Of a DNA stretch of 64,000 nucleotides, positions 18,911-30,563 are shown in pieces. Positions within the stretch are counted from its first letter, which is position 1, and each line of letters opens with the position of its first letter. The DNA comes from Blastomussa wellsi. Lineage: Eukaryota; Cnidaria; Anthozoa; Scleractinia; Plerogyridae. A program made the position numbers and the translations under genes. The stretch is taken from assembly GCA_947652115.1 (NCBI GenBank), contig OX393572.1, positions 8,669,966-8,733,965 of the forward strand, given 5' to 3'. The notes below the pieces were generated by a model that saw nothing but the letters and a program-made list of their open reading frames with translations, ran no database searches and had not been told where the DNA came from.

Positions 18911-19007
18911 AAGGCAAGATGTCTCTGTATCTGTTCTTGGATGGGTTGAGAGTGGCTGCTTTAGTGGAGAAAATGGTGGAATCGCTTTCCTGCATCCTTT
19001 CTAATAC
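18911..19007 (-). CDS. PTPN23: PTPN23-like exon: start of PTP domain (KNRYRDILP)
   Basis: 97 bp: 32 codons plus one base. Acceptor tgtgcatag ends at 19008, which keeps phase 0 with the preceding exon; the donor is CCTT|GTAACT at 18910. The text reads VLERMQESDSTIFSTKAATL and NPSKNRYRDILP. The split codon with the next exon is TGG, giving ILPW-DHTRV where many family members have Tyr. Confidence 0.9.
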
Positions 19008-19211
19008 CTATGCACACACAGAGAAAAGGAAAACAAACAACAACTAAGTTTAAATTGTTTTGCAACAAAACAGAACTATTTTATTTAATCATTTTATAAA
19101 ATAATGAAAACAAGGTACCGGCTGTTCAAAGTCCAATCAAATTATATGTTAGGTGAAATATGACTATTTGTAAACGACCATCCGTCATCTTAAATATAAA
19201 TGATCACTTAC

Positions 19212-22200
19212 CTTCCACTCATGAATGAAACCATTGTAGGGCGCATTATCTCTTTTTTGCTCCAAGCTAATGACAAGAGCATCAAACGTCTCCACAGTGT
19301 GTGATAACTTCTGAATATATTCTTCCTCGCTCAAACACTCATTGTTTTCATCTTGACCAATGCTCGACTGTTGTGTTTCGTAGTAATGACCACACTGCCG
19401 GTGTAAAGAGGGTTTGTTTGGGTCTACAGCTGTATTTGTATCAGTTGGCTTCAGAGGCAGCTGACACAGTTCTGGCATTTTCCCTGGCTCATACAAGTAT
19501 TTTGTTTTGGGAGGAAGGGGAGGCACAGAATCCTTTTGAAGTTCTTTGATCTTTTGGATCTGTTCTTTGACTTCTTGAAGCCTGCGTTTTTCTTTGTCAT
19601 CCTCGATAGAATGTTCTGTTTCTTGAGGTTTTACCTCTGGTTTACTTTCATTTGAAGATGACAAATCGACCACAGTTTGTGCTTTAGCTTTTTGTTCTGT
19701 GCTAGTTGAAGACTCATCCTGTGTATTGCATTCTACTTTATGAGATGCACTTCCCATTTCTGTCGAGCTGCATTTTTCACTTCTGTCCACTTCTGTTGTA
19801 GTTATAGCACTGTTAACGTCTCTCCCGGTTTCTTCCTTTACTCCTGCACTGTGATCGCCAAATGACTCTTTTCCCGGGTGTTGTGGAGCACCAGATTCTA
19901 AATGGCCAGCTGGCTTAGAGCCATCGACATTTCCATGAGCATGTTTGCTTTTCTCTGAAATTTTACTAATCTGTTTCTTGGCCAAGTCACTAAAGACTTG
20001 TTCCATGTCAAGTTTGCCTTGAACATCATTTGAAAAACCACTCCCCCAAGTGGTGCTAAAACTGCTACAACTTTGTGGTAATGCTGAATTGTCACATTCT
20101 TCATCTACCCCTTTGTCCTTATGGTTCTGTTTTATATGAACCTTGTCATGGTGTTCCTCGTGGTTCCCATGCTCCTTCAGCTTTTGTTCCATCTCAGTCA
20201 ACTTTGTCTGTTGCTGCAGCACCTGCTGGAACAGCTGTGCAAGGTGACCATGATCCGAGTCATGTTGCTGTTGTTGCTGCTGATGCCTCAGCAGCTCCTG
20301 CTGTTGTAAAATAAGCTGCTGTTGCTGAAGAAGCATCTGCGTCTGAAGCTGCTGCATCTGCTGTTGTGTATTGAGCTGTGCTTGAGCTACAGATACTGAA
20401 TAACTTGTTGCATATGCAGACGATGGCATACTTGTTGGGCTAGGTCTGACTCCTTGAACCAAAGAAGGTGCTAAGGGAGTTGACCCATGACTTATGTTGT
20501 ATGGTTGGCTGGCAGATGGGGATGGTGGGGGCTCACTGGCAGAGCCACTGTAGGGAGGGTAGGAGCAAACTCGACCTCTCATTTTTCCTGGGTATTGACT
20601 AAGCTTGCTACAATCCGTTGAATCTTGTCGAGCAATGCCTCGTGAATAAATCGCCGGTTCTTCACGAGGCTGTTCTTTTGGAAGTTGTTGGGTTGTCAGA
20701 GTTGGTGACCATCCTTGATCGATCTGTGTCTGCTTGAAAGGCTGTGATTGCTGAGGGCCTTGAACTTGCTTCCCTTTAGAACCTTGTTCTTCTTTTATCT
20801 CTTGATGTGAAAATGGCTGGCTACTCAGAGTTCCAGTTGAGGATAAAGGCTGTAATGATGGAGGCCAGCTTGAAGATGATGATGGAAAAGTGTTCTGTTG
20901 ATGCAAACCTCCATGACCCATCATACGAGATTGCTGAGATGAAAAGCCTTCTTCAGGTGCCGGTGAAGGCTTTTTGTCTAGTTGTAGGGGGTAATCTGGT
21001 TGGATTGAATTGCTGCTGGAGGGCTGCGAAGGCTGCAAACCAGCACTGTAGCTCATATATGACTGTTGACCAGGATAGTCTGCCCTAGATGGTTTTGAAG
21101 TAGGGTTAGACATGTTTTGCTCCCAAGATGCTCCCGACACCTGACCAATCTGAGGTTGACCTTGAGGAGGAATTTTGGGCACTCTGCTGACAACCTGGGG
21201 CTTCTCTGGCCCATGGGATGCTTGCAAATGTTGAGTTGCTTGTCCTGGGTGAGGTGACTCCTGCGGCCGTTGCTGTTTTGAAAACTGCAGGTCCTGTAGG
21301 AGTTGTCCAGATTGATGAGGTTGAAAAGGTTGTAAATACTGTAATTGTTGCTCAGGCTTCTGGGGCTGTTGAGGTTGTACCGGTTGCTGGAAATTCTGCT
21401 GTTGCTGCAATGGTATCTGAAGCGGTTGTTGGGGCAATTGTTGGGACTGGCCTTTCGTTGGAAGAGTTGCCTGGAATTGATATGTTTGTTGTAAGGGTGC
21501 CGTGGGCTGTTGCATTTCTTGTAGGGGGGACTGTTGCTGAGGCTGTGGTGACTTTTTGAACTGTTGCATGGGGAGCTGAAATGGCTGTGGAGGCTGGGAT
21601 GATTGTTGCAGCTGCGGCTGTTGTTGGAACTGTGAAGGATGTTGACAAGTCAGTGGTGGTTGAGGATGGAATGGGTTCTGCATTTGTGGCTGTGCTGGTG
21701 ACAATTTCATAGGCTGCAGTCTTTGTTGACTGGGTGTAGGTTGTTGGTACTGTTGCTGGGTAGGTGGCAGTTGTGTTTGTTGTTGTAACTGGTATTGCTG
21801 TTGAAGTTGTTGGAGCTGGTGGCGAGGAAGCAATGGTTGTTGAGGTTGTAACGGTTGCTGAGGTTGCAAAGATTGTTGAGGTTGCAATGGTTGCTGAGGT
21901 TGCAAAGGTTGTTGAGCTAGCTTGGGAAACTGGAATGGCTGGCTTTGCCAGATTCGTGGAGGCTGCTGACTTGGTAGAGACTGAGAAGTTTGTGAAATTG
22001 AATTTGATGGAATTGGCTGCTGGTACCTTTGGGGTGACCCAGCCTGGCTGGGATGCTGAGGTTGGGATGTCAGGTGAGGACCTCTTGGAGACTGAAACTG
22101 TTGTTGGGAAGTAAATTTTTGTGGAAGATGACCTCCAGTTTGTTGTTGTGATGTACCAGGATGTTGTCCTTGTCGCCAGTTTTGGTGAGATTGAATAGGT

Positions 22201-22972
22201 GGCTGCTGTGTTCTACCTAACTGTTGTGATCCAGGCATAAATTTAGCTTGATCATATGATGGTAATCCTTGAACACCATCAGTGCGTGAAACCTGACCTG
22301 TAAAAGGTTGACAAAGTTGTTGTCCAGTTGGTCGTGGCACTTGGACAGGGCCTCCTGGAAGGCCAGGCTGAAATCCTGGCTGACTTCCCGGTAGTAAGGA
22401 AGGTCTGACAGGTACAGGGTATGACATCCTTGGTGTGGAATGAATAAGGTGCTCAGCAGGTACTGGCTCCCTAGGACCCACTTGAGAGAATGGAACTGCA
22501 GGTTGAGGCTGCATGGAAGGATGCACAGAAGGTCCAGCAGCTTGTGAAGGTGGTAGCTGAGGAATCCTTTGTTCTGGAAAGATGTACTGAGGTACAGAGT
22601 CAGGAAAGGTCTGTGGGGAAACACCAGGAACAGGATGGGGAGTCCTTATTTTTAGGCCACCAGCTGGGGCTGGGGCAGGTGCCCTGGTAGGACCACCTGG
22701 TGCATCACACGGGTTGAGCCTCTCATCATTTGAATGCAGTTGTGTTGCCCCTGGAAACATACCTGGTTGAAATGCTCCACGGGGGATTCTTGGGTGGAAA
22801 GGAGCAAGATGTGGTGGAAGATTAGGAGTTCCAGGTCTAATGCTTGGGTTAGGTATCAGTGGTCCACCAGGGTACTGACTGGCAGGCGGACCAATCACAG
22901 AAGATGACGGTGGACGAACAAGGTGGTCTGGCTTGCCAGCCTCGGGACGAACAGGCAGTGGTTTAGTTTTCT
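19212..22972 (-). CDS. PTPN23: PTPN23-like giant Pro/Gln-rich exon
   Basis: A single exon of 1253 codons plus two leading bases; acceptor tttgtttcag ends at 22973 and donor AAG|GTAAGT is at 19211. The first about 230 codons are Pro/Gly-rich, the next about 300 Gln/Pro-rich with repeated QQPLQP units, and a second polyglutamine stretch lies near 20200-20380. The final about 400 codons are charged and end in a helical segment (EEEYIQKLSHTVETFDALVI) that leads into the PTP domain. A PTAP tetrapeptide (21495-21506) matches the P(S/T)AP site that binds the TSG101 UEV domain; HD-PTP is known to contact ESCRT proteins through this region. It is much longer than the proline-rich region of vertebrate HD-PTP. 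The start codon is not in this exon. Confidence 0.92.
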
Positions 22973-23149
22973 CTGAAACAAAGACAATATTAAACAACCA
23001 TTGGATGACGTTTTTCACGATACCCAGAATTATCAAGGGCGAAGTAAGTGTTACCAAGACCTTGATTATTCTGGATATCGTGGAAAACCCAATTCAGTAA
23101 TTGTTTTATTATACACTGATTTCGCAACTGAAAGATTGCATCAAGTGTT

Positions 23150-23345
23150 AAGCATTACTAAAGGATGCTTTCTTTGGTCTCTGTGGTTTTCTTTTCCTTG
23201 AGGTACTCTTGGAACACGTGCATCACTACCTTCATTGACCTTTTTGTGTTCTTCTCTTCTACATTTTTCAATTTCCCGCTCCAACAAAGCAGCAAATCGA
23301 GCCATTCTATTTGTGTCAGTCATCCAGTGGGAGCTATGCGACCGC
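23150..23345 (-). other. Unidentified open fragment
   Basis: The minus strand reads MARFAALLEREIEKCRREEH and SDARVPRVPQGKENHRDQRK before a stop. The helical, basic composition looks protein-like rather than random. It is not needed to join the host exons at 33172 and 22972, whose phases already fit. It may be a transposon ORF fragment. Confidence 0.25.
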
Positions 23346-23402
23346 GCTCTACACATGACAAATAACCCCTGTAGCTATGCAACCGTGCTCAACACATGAC
23401 AA
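23334..23402. repeat. Short tandem duplication, two units
   Basis: agctatgcgaccgcgctcta and agctatgcaaccgtgctcaa begin two adjacent units of about 38 bp, each ending cacatgacaa. Confidence 0.6.
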
Positions 23403-23733
23403 GATATCCAGAATAGGCCATTTCAGAGTTCCTTTTCCCCTCAGTTTAAAAACGAGTCTAAGTGCTACAGTATTCATGTGGAAATAAGCTTGTTTTGTAT
23501 GAGAATGAAGATGCAGGTAAAACACATTTTCATGAATGGTTTTGCACTTGGGCTCATTTTGACCCTGAGGCAAAAGAGAACTCGGAAATGGCCTATTAGT
23601 AAATTTCAACCTCTGGATGATTTTCTAGCTTTCTGATTGGTGCCCTCCATTAAGGATCTGAGCCATTATCCTTAATTGAGGGTGGTTAAATATACCCTGT
23701 AACAGGTCGCCAAAGTAGCATTGGTTCAGGGCG

Positions 23734-23959
23734 GATGGCGACGACCCGTCGCCGGAAGTCATTTTGCGAGAGACCTAGTAACATTATTGCAACCTGACGT
23801 TATGAAGGGGGATGAAAATGTTGGCGGATCATCCCGAACGTGACAGATGGTGACGACCCATCACCGGAAGTAATTTTGTGAGAGACTTAGTAATAATATT
23901 TCAACCTCAGGTTATGAAGGGGGATGGAAATGTTGGCGGGTCGTCCCGGTCGTGACGAC
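23734..23959. repeat. 112-bp tandem repeat, two full units and a partial third
   Basis: gatggcgacgacccgtcgcc at 23734 recurs as gatggtgacgacccatcacc at 23846, and a shorter similar piece follows near 23945. Each unit holds a small palindrome (ggcgacg-acc-cgtcgcc in the first). Differences between units are mostly at CpG positions. Confidence 0.75.
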
Positions 23960-25313
23960 GCATCACCCAAAGAGAGCCTTAGGGACCATTAATTATTTAT
24001 AGGAGGGGGCATGGGTTAGAAATTAACAAATTGTCCTTTATTTTTCAATGCCCCCTTTGAAAAACTAATTTTTTCAAGACACCCCTATTTTAAAAGGGAG
24101 CCATTTCGATATCCCCCACCCCTCCAACTTAATGTAACGTGGAGGAGAAGGAATAAAGCAACAAACAGAAAATGGAAATAGATAATTTTCTCAAATTTCT
24201 GTGACGTAAAATTTCGCAAGAGCTTTAATAAGCATGAATTATGAAGACCACACTTTCGAATGCGAATGTGTGATGCTCTACCATCTGCCTCGAGGACGTG
24301 AGCACTTGTTTCGGCCAGGCCAACTTCCTAAGTCAGATATCTGTGCTCAAAGCAATCGCATAGAGGATTTCAAGTTGAATTGAGTTATTGATAAGTTTGA
24401 CTGTTGTAACGACTTCGCAATTTGAAGAGGAGCCCTTGTGGTTTTGCACAATGTTCTCGTCAAAGCCAAAGAATTATCACATTGTGTAAAAGGAAATTTT
24501 TGGTCGACTGTGTTCACTCTGCACTATCTGAGATTGTCTCACTAGTTATTTTTTGTACTGAATAGTTGAGTGAACTGCATTGGTTTGAAAACACACAGTG
24601 CACGGTTGGCCGGCAGCCGGCAGAATTAACCAGCTACTTGGGTCGATTGTGCCGGCTACTTTTGTGAGTTTTTATTCTAATTAACAGTGTTCTACTTTTA
24701 TCAACTCTGTCCATTGAAAATGAAAAAAGTCACAAAGGAAAAGAAGTAAAAATAATTTTAGAAGCGAGAAATATAAACAGGCCGAGTAGGCGTAGTTTGT
24801 CGAAATGAACGTACCTCACACATAGTCAAGGCAAAGGCAGCTTTCAGACATGTTAAACAAAATTGGGAGAATTGTTATACCCCTTCAGCCACACCATTGT
24901 AAATGCTGAGTTTTTGAAGCCAGGAAAAAAGAAACTGCAGGAATTTGTGGCAAAGACAAACTGCGCCGATTTTTAAACAGTACTTCTTGTAAGCGACAGC
25001 AAATATACCCCTGTAAACAACAGCCTTGATTCACTGTGATTCACTGGTTTGAAAAGGTCCTTTATCTGCTGTGCTGAAAACTAGGGAGAACACTTCACAC
25101 TGGTGCAAATATTAATCACCACCAGGCTAATTTCAATTTTTGCCAGCTACTTCAAAAGTTGTGGACAACTCTGCACAGTGTCTTCCATGAAAGAATGTCT
25201 GGGGCTGTTAGATCTAACACCCAGAGTACAGTTTTCAATGACCTCATTTGTGTTAGATTCATTTGCATTTTTGCTTTTATGCATTGAAACTTTTTTGACA
25301 TCATTAGTTTAGT

Positions 25314-25880
25314 TTGGTTTTGTTCAATATCAACATAGCTGATCGGAGTGCTCGTGGCATATCAGGCAGAAGTAGTCGTGCTCGTTCTTCGCCTCCCCGC
25401 GCTTCTTCTGATCAACCGGACTGGGCAAAGGAGCTTCTTAGGCAGCAGCAAGCGAATGCTGCAGAGTTGAAACTCTTGCAGAGCGAAGTGGCAAGTTCAA
25501 AGTCTCAGAGCGGCCAGAAACACCGTGCAACAGAGTCTGAATTTTGCTTCGCTGGTAACAAGAAGCAATACCAGTTAAACAGGGAGGTCATGGATAAAAT
25601 TGACGCAGCACTGGCGGCGACTGATGACGAAGAACATACCTTGAAACTCAACGAAGGTAAGGATTTGCTTTTGGAAAGAAATAAACACATTCTACTTGCG
25701 GAAAAGTAAGGTTGGGATACGGTCACCTTTTATTCTGCCGATTCGCTTACGAGTGATTCGGATGACAAAAAGATCGTAACGCCTTTAAGGAAAGCAAACA
25801 GTTAAGGGATGAGAGAAAGAGCGACTTCCTTTAAGAGTACGAGCTAAAGGAGTTATTCCGCACTCTTCGGAAAGGAGGGT
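25314..25880 (+). pseudogene. Retroelement gag-like ORF fragment
   Basis: An open frame of 131 codons begins with a Ser/Arg-rich stretch, then QPDWAKELLRQQQANAAELK and FCFAGNKKQYQLNREVMDKI, ending LLLERNKHILLAEK. Similar sequence continues in another frame (YSADSLTSDSDDKK) to about 25880. The canonical start seems lost (ATAGCTGATCGG at 25337). I recall such proteins as first ORFs of cnidarian retroelements, but cannot name the family with confidence. Confidence 0.4.
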
Positions 25881-26391
25881 AATCCTCAAGCACAGTAATG
25901 CGAGTTACTCGAGGCCATTAGTGGGCACTATGCAGCTGCATCCATACAGCTGCAATCATCTGACTCAGGTTTATTCGCCTATTAACCACTACTTATCCAG
26001 ACAAAACAAGTACAACAAAAACCTGTTACGAACTCGACTTACACTTTGATCTTCGAGTACATGCTTTTCTTTTCCTCGCTAGAAGGGGTATAACAATTCA
26101 TGCAATTTCAACGTCACATCCGGTCTCAAATACGATCACGCAATCACATCCGGTTTCCTACTCAACAGTTCACAGTTCAGAAATAATGGCACAAAAATCT
26201 CTCTCAAACAAAACGGCTTAATTAAAATGCTCAGCTTTCGACATCCTCCACCTCGCAACTTGCAGAAGTATGTTGCGACTCCATCAGCTCTGACGGAGCG
26301 CCGTTCACTCCGAATCAGATGAATGTAGCGAAACAGACATTCGCTTGAATCTCTCCAGCTCTCACATTCTGCTTCAGGTCGTTTGAATCAT
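25881..26391. other. Non-coding stretch beside BEL copy 2
   Basis: No open frame. It may hold LTR or untranslated sequence, but I could not find a matching second copy. It contains a short repeat at 26285-26357. Confidence 0.45.
26285..26357 (+). repeat. Dispersed 73-bp repeat, copy 1
   Basis: gctctgacggagcgccgttc onward, through gacattcgcttgaatct, matches 30491-30563 with few changes. Confidence 0.75.
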
Positions 26392-27586
26392 TCAGGGCCA
26401 TTCCACCAAATCTTGGAGCCAGACAACTGGGCAACCTGGAGTAGGTAAGTCTGCAGGGTTTTCATCTGTGGACACCCATGACCACACTCCACCAACAGCT
26501 GTAATCTCCGCCACACGGTTAGTGTCTCCATCCAGTGGGGGAAGTCGGCACTTCAAAGCAACGAGATTAACTGTTACGTTTCCTTTTACATCTGCTTCGC
26601 GGAGGTAGGCTGCTGCTGCATAGGCTCTGGACGAGGCATCAGTGAAAACGTGAAGCGACACCCTTGTGTCCTTTTGTTAGAGGGTATGATTCCCAACCAT
26701 CGGTTTACTCTTAGATGGTTTCCACTAGAGAACTCTTTCAAGACTTCTTCGACTTGCCTTCGGAAAGCGAGGTTGACTTCCTCATCCCATCCGAGTTTCT
26801 CTTTCCAGCAGTCCTGGACAATAATCTTCAGCGGAGTAATAACCGGGCTCACCAGCCCACATGGGTCATAAATCTTAGACAGACAGGACAACACTTCTCT
26901 CTTCGAGAGTTTCTTGGACACAATATCTTCCACATCAACAAGTGGAAGAAGTTCATCAGATTTTAAGTCCCAGCTAACCCCCGGTACTTTGTGTAGTTGT
27001 CGCACTTGGCTGTCTGAAAACTCAAGAAGATCTTCATCATTGGAGCGGAATTTTCGTAGGTTCTGTACACCTTAATCTCTCCTTGCAGATTAAGCCACAA
27101 GAAACAACACACATGTCGGTCTTCATCATGAAGCGACAGCTGTAAAAATGCCTTTTCGAGATCACCCACAACGCCGACCTTGCCAATTCGGAAATGGAGA
27201 AGTATGCCCCCCAACAGTGGTAGAAGGTTTGGTCCTTTCTCAAGGGCATCGTTGAGAGAAAGGCCACCCTCAGACTTAGCTGAGGCATCATGCACCACTA
27301 TGCATAGTTTAGTTGTCTCCCGATCAAGCTTAACAACTCCTCTATGTGGAAGATATGTCTGGGGAACACATTCATTTGGTAACAGCTCAATGTGCCCCTC
27401 TTCGAGAAGAGTTTTCAGCTGATTGTCGTATGCTGTGTACTCTTCAGGCGTCATCCTTCTTACCATGCGACGAAACCGTGTTTCACAAAGGGCCTTGTTA
27501 ACTGCTAAATTCTTTTGGGCTTGAGGTTTCCAGGGCCACGACACAACGTACTTCCCAAATTCGTCGCGTTGGATAGAGTTCTTCAT
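26392..27586 (-). pseudogene. BEL/Pao reverse transcriptase fragment, copy 2
   Basis: The first frame (26963-27586) has RRMTPEEYTAYDNQLKTLLE, KLCIVVHDASAKSEGG, and motif A in GKVGVVGDLEKAFLQLSLHD. A second frame (26586-27005) has SCLSKIYDPCGLVSPVITPL and FRRQVEEVL, the connection region. A third (26392-26661) is RNase H-like (LHVFTDASSRAYAAAAYLRE). The YVDD box region is lost. No integrase follows, so this is an internal BEL fragment. Confidence 0.8.
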
Positions 27587-27629
27587 TTCCAGCTCCAGGT
27601 CTCGTTCCAGACTTCAGTTTATAATAATT

Positions 27630-27735
27630 AACAATTATTCCATGAGGACTGGATATGAGGTTATAAATAACGGACGAACGTGAAGCACGTTGGCTATACT
27701 GTAACCTCATATCAAACAAGCACGAATGGAATAAA
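27630..27735. mobile_element. Small fold-back MITE
   Basis: gatatgaggttata on the left is answered by gtaacctcatatc on the right, with an outer tattccat / gaatggaata pair. No coding content. Confidence 0.5.
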
Positions 27736-29155
27736 TGTTTTAGTAAATCATCAACTACGATTACTACACTTTAGGGATTATGCTTGTTCAGTTTTTTGCT
27801 ATTATTAATGATGCGGACATTTCAGTTTGACCTTAACAAAGCGATTGTATGAAAAGGCAGCAAAATCAGTGGTGCATTGCTCAACCACTCTATAAGTTGA
27901 ATGAAACACATGAGAAATAGCAATCGGGAAACACTGCTTAGAACAGTTGTGCTTTTAGAAATTCTTTCGGTAGAGAATTGTCTCATAGTTTTGTGCAAAT
28001 GCAAGCCTATGAGATCACCTGGTTCATGAGTGCCAACAGCCCCCCCCCCCCCCCCCCCCCCCGGACTACAAAAACTGAAGTATGTGATCTTCCTTTGTCA
28101 AGTATACTAGAGTAGATGTTTTTGAATTATAAACCTGATAAGGGTTAGGGCAGCTTGATATTGTCAACTAATATAACAGTTTTATTACTTTTAAGAACTC
28201 AAAATAACACGCGTGCAACAATGGCACCGTGGTTATAAACCTGGACTTATTGCTGGTTGTACTAGTATCAACTGGTCATGTGTTGTACAACATTAAATGT
28301 AAACACCTGAAACACAAATTTAAACAGAGTACTTTTTTACAACAATTGCTTGTTTGGAAGTGTTGCTGCGCATGAGTAGATTAAGTTTGATGATTAGAAC
28401 AAAGACGAGTCCTTAGAGTCCTTAATGGTAACATGAGAATAAACGTAGGCCCGCAATGTGTGCAAGAGTTATTTTTTTTAGATTGGGTAAGCCATTGGAT
28501 ATTGCATTTTTAATTTAGTAATGGGATGTTTGAGAATGTTAATGCAAGTCCAGATGAGCATAAAAAAGTATCCATTTCTTTTTCTTTATCTAAATTCGAG
28601 GTTAAATAAAGTATATGTATGAATAGAAACTTGATTGGTTGTCTGATGTAAGGTAGCTTTGTTTGAAAGTTTGTCTTGTGTGAAAAATGAGAGCTCAGAC
28701 GACTAGAAGCGACATGAAATTTTAAGCTCCGTTGTTTATCAGAAACTGGTTTTGAAATATTGATGTTGAAAGTCCTTTTATCATTGAAAGCAAAGCAACT
28801 TCCATCGCCTCCATGTTTGCAAATAAAAACAGTATCATATTGCATGAAAGTATCATATTACTAAAAACAAAGTATCGTGTTACTGTTGTAAAAGAAATGT
28901 TAACTACGTCACGTCTGGTGTTTCAACGTGTTTTAAGATATTCAGTCGTTGATCCCACTACATTCTGCGCTAGCCTTTGAGTCTCTGAGTTATATTTTGA
29001 CTTTCTCGGATACACGTGTGTAGCTTTGTACAGGTAGCTACGCCCCTCTTTAAACCTTAATTTAATTTAATTAACTAAATTGGTTAATTTCACTAGCGGT
29101 CGCCCTAACAAACAACCTCCAGTACGTCAATTTATTTTAATTTGCAAAGCCATAT
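27736..29155. other. Intron sequence without a supported gene
   Basis: Contains a run of 23 C (28040-28062). A minus-strand frame at 28510-28845 has no recognisable domain and is not called. Confidence 0.5.
28040..28062 (+). repeat. Poly-C run (23 bases)
   Basis: Uninterrupted C run, G-rich on the other strand. Length is liable to sequencing error. Confidence 0.9.
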
Positions 29156-29488
29156 TTGGCAGGATTCATACTAGAAAACATTGAGCAAACCCACAACACT
29201 AACACCAAAAATGGAAGTGAAAACATTTACTTTCATAAGTGGTCGCGAAATACCTTACCCATAATTATTTTGAAGCCAACCGGCTCGGAGAAAGTTTATT
29301 CCGTTTACCAAGATAATCCAGATTGTCTTTGTCAAACTCATCTACAAATTGAAAACTTGAATGAAACTACTACTATAAATAGAGATATAATTCAATATGA
29401 TAGAGCTGTTCACTTTTTCGTGTTGAATAAGAAAACGCAACATGAGTTCTGCGATCTGACTTGTAAAGCCCAAAGCATGCAAATTTGA
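29156..29488 (+). other. Unidentified open frame
   Basis: A 110-codon frame (no strong start) reads FHKWSRNTLPIIILKPTGSE and IIQYDRAVHFFVLNKKTQHE. It looks protein-like but matches no family I recognise. It lies just outside the inverted-repeat element that starts near 29520. Confidence 0.25.
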
Positions 29489-30068
29489 TAAACCACTCCG
29501 CTCTCAAACCAAACTTTTTGAGGGCGTTTGTTTGGGATCAATCTGGGATAAGAATAATTGGAATAATGCGAGTAAGCGTTTGTTTGGGAGCTGTTCTCAT
29601 ACCGGAATACTTGGATTTCCGTTCCGGCTATTCTGCTCCTGGGAGCAGAATAGCCGGAATATACACCTTATCCATAAATGGCGGACGCGCGCGGAAAACC
29701 TGGTACTAGACATGGAAACGAGGCCTTGTAGGATAAACAACTTTCGTTTCACAAGCGTTTCAGAAGGAATTCTGCGTGTTTCATAGTTTTAAGCCAACCG
29801 GGGCGTTTACAGTGTTTTCGTGATCAAATTCGAAATAAGTGAGCTCAATATGACTTTTTAGTCAAATATCTATTGTTGTGTGCCCGGTTGTACACAGATG
29901 TAGACTACCAGCAGTCCCTTTTTTACTTAGTCCGTCGAGTGCGAAGCGGAAAAAATGTCCGCGCGAAACGTGGGAGACGCACCCACGCGGCGAGGCACGA
30001 AAAAGAGGGACTACCGCCTAAGCTACAGTGTTTGAATTATGCGTTGCTCTCACAACGCAAAAATATGA

Positions 30069-30308
30069 TTGGCTAACGCTTCGAGCGTTGACAAGAATAT
30101 GTCAACACATTGTAAACACTCGAGTCTGTCCTTGCGTGTCATAAAAGCTTTGAAACCACAACAGGCACAAACGCTGAAAGCTCTTCTTGCGTGTCATGAC
30201 GTTCTTGTTATTTTTCCAACTGGATTTGGAAAAAGCCTCATTTATCAAGTGTTTTGTCAAGCAAAGCTAGGCCAGGTTGCTAACCGAACTTTTTTTGTCT
30301 TCCATTGA
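30069..30308 (+). pseudogene. RecQ-type helicase N-terminal fragment
   Basis: The frame reads ALKPQQAQTLKALLACHDVL then VIFPTGFGKSLIYQVF, the Q-motif-like start and Walker A (PTGFGKS) of RecQ-family DNA helicases. It stops after about 75 codons and no motif II (DExH) follows. It lies between the inner arms of the inverted-repeat element, so it is probably a captured or truncated gene piece. Confidence 0.6.
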
Positions 30309-30490
30309 AATCAGAATAATCGAAATGGTGGTTGTAGACGCATCTCACATTATAGACATGGTAAATATAATTTTTTTGCTTTTGTTTTCCATCAGACTGA
30401 TAAACATTGGCGGTCCCTGAGATACAAGTGTACCGCAAAGGACAAAAATCTAGAATTTCATATACCAGTTTCCGATTAGAAAATGCTTTA

Positions 30491-30563
30491 AGCTCTGACG
30501 GAGCGCCGTTCACTCCGAATCAGATGAATGTAGCAAAACAGACATTCGCTTGAATCTTTCCAC
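30491..30563 (+). repeat. Dispersed 73-bp repeat, copy 2
   Basis: Matches 26285-26357, in the same orientation; the flanks differ. Confidence 0.75.

Larger units (their letters stand above)
22973..25313. other. Intron with small tandem repeats
   Basis: Apart from the tandem repeats at 23334-23402 and 23734-23959 and the minus-strand open stretch at 23150-23345, nothing coding is recognised. Confidence 0.55.

Noticed and set aside
20075..22690. Long plus-strand open frames opposite the giant exon (for example 21218-21559, 21764-22114)
   Set aside because: They are Val/Ala-rich shadows of Gln/Pro codons on the minus strand, and the minus frame has exon borders and domain fit.
23150..23345. 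Extra PTPN23 exon
   Set aside because: Phases of exons 33172 and 19212-22972 already fit, and the frame ends in a stop before any donor.
28040..28062. Poly-C and T/G homopolymers as regulatory G-quadruplex sites
   Set aside because: A single long run, like the one at 43622-43652, is better explained by slippage or read error. No flanking conserved context.
28510..28845. Minus-strand 111-codon ORF
   Set aside because: No motif, no neighbours of the same kind, AT-driven composition.
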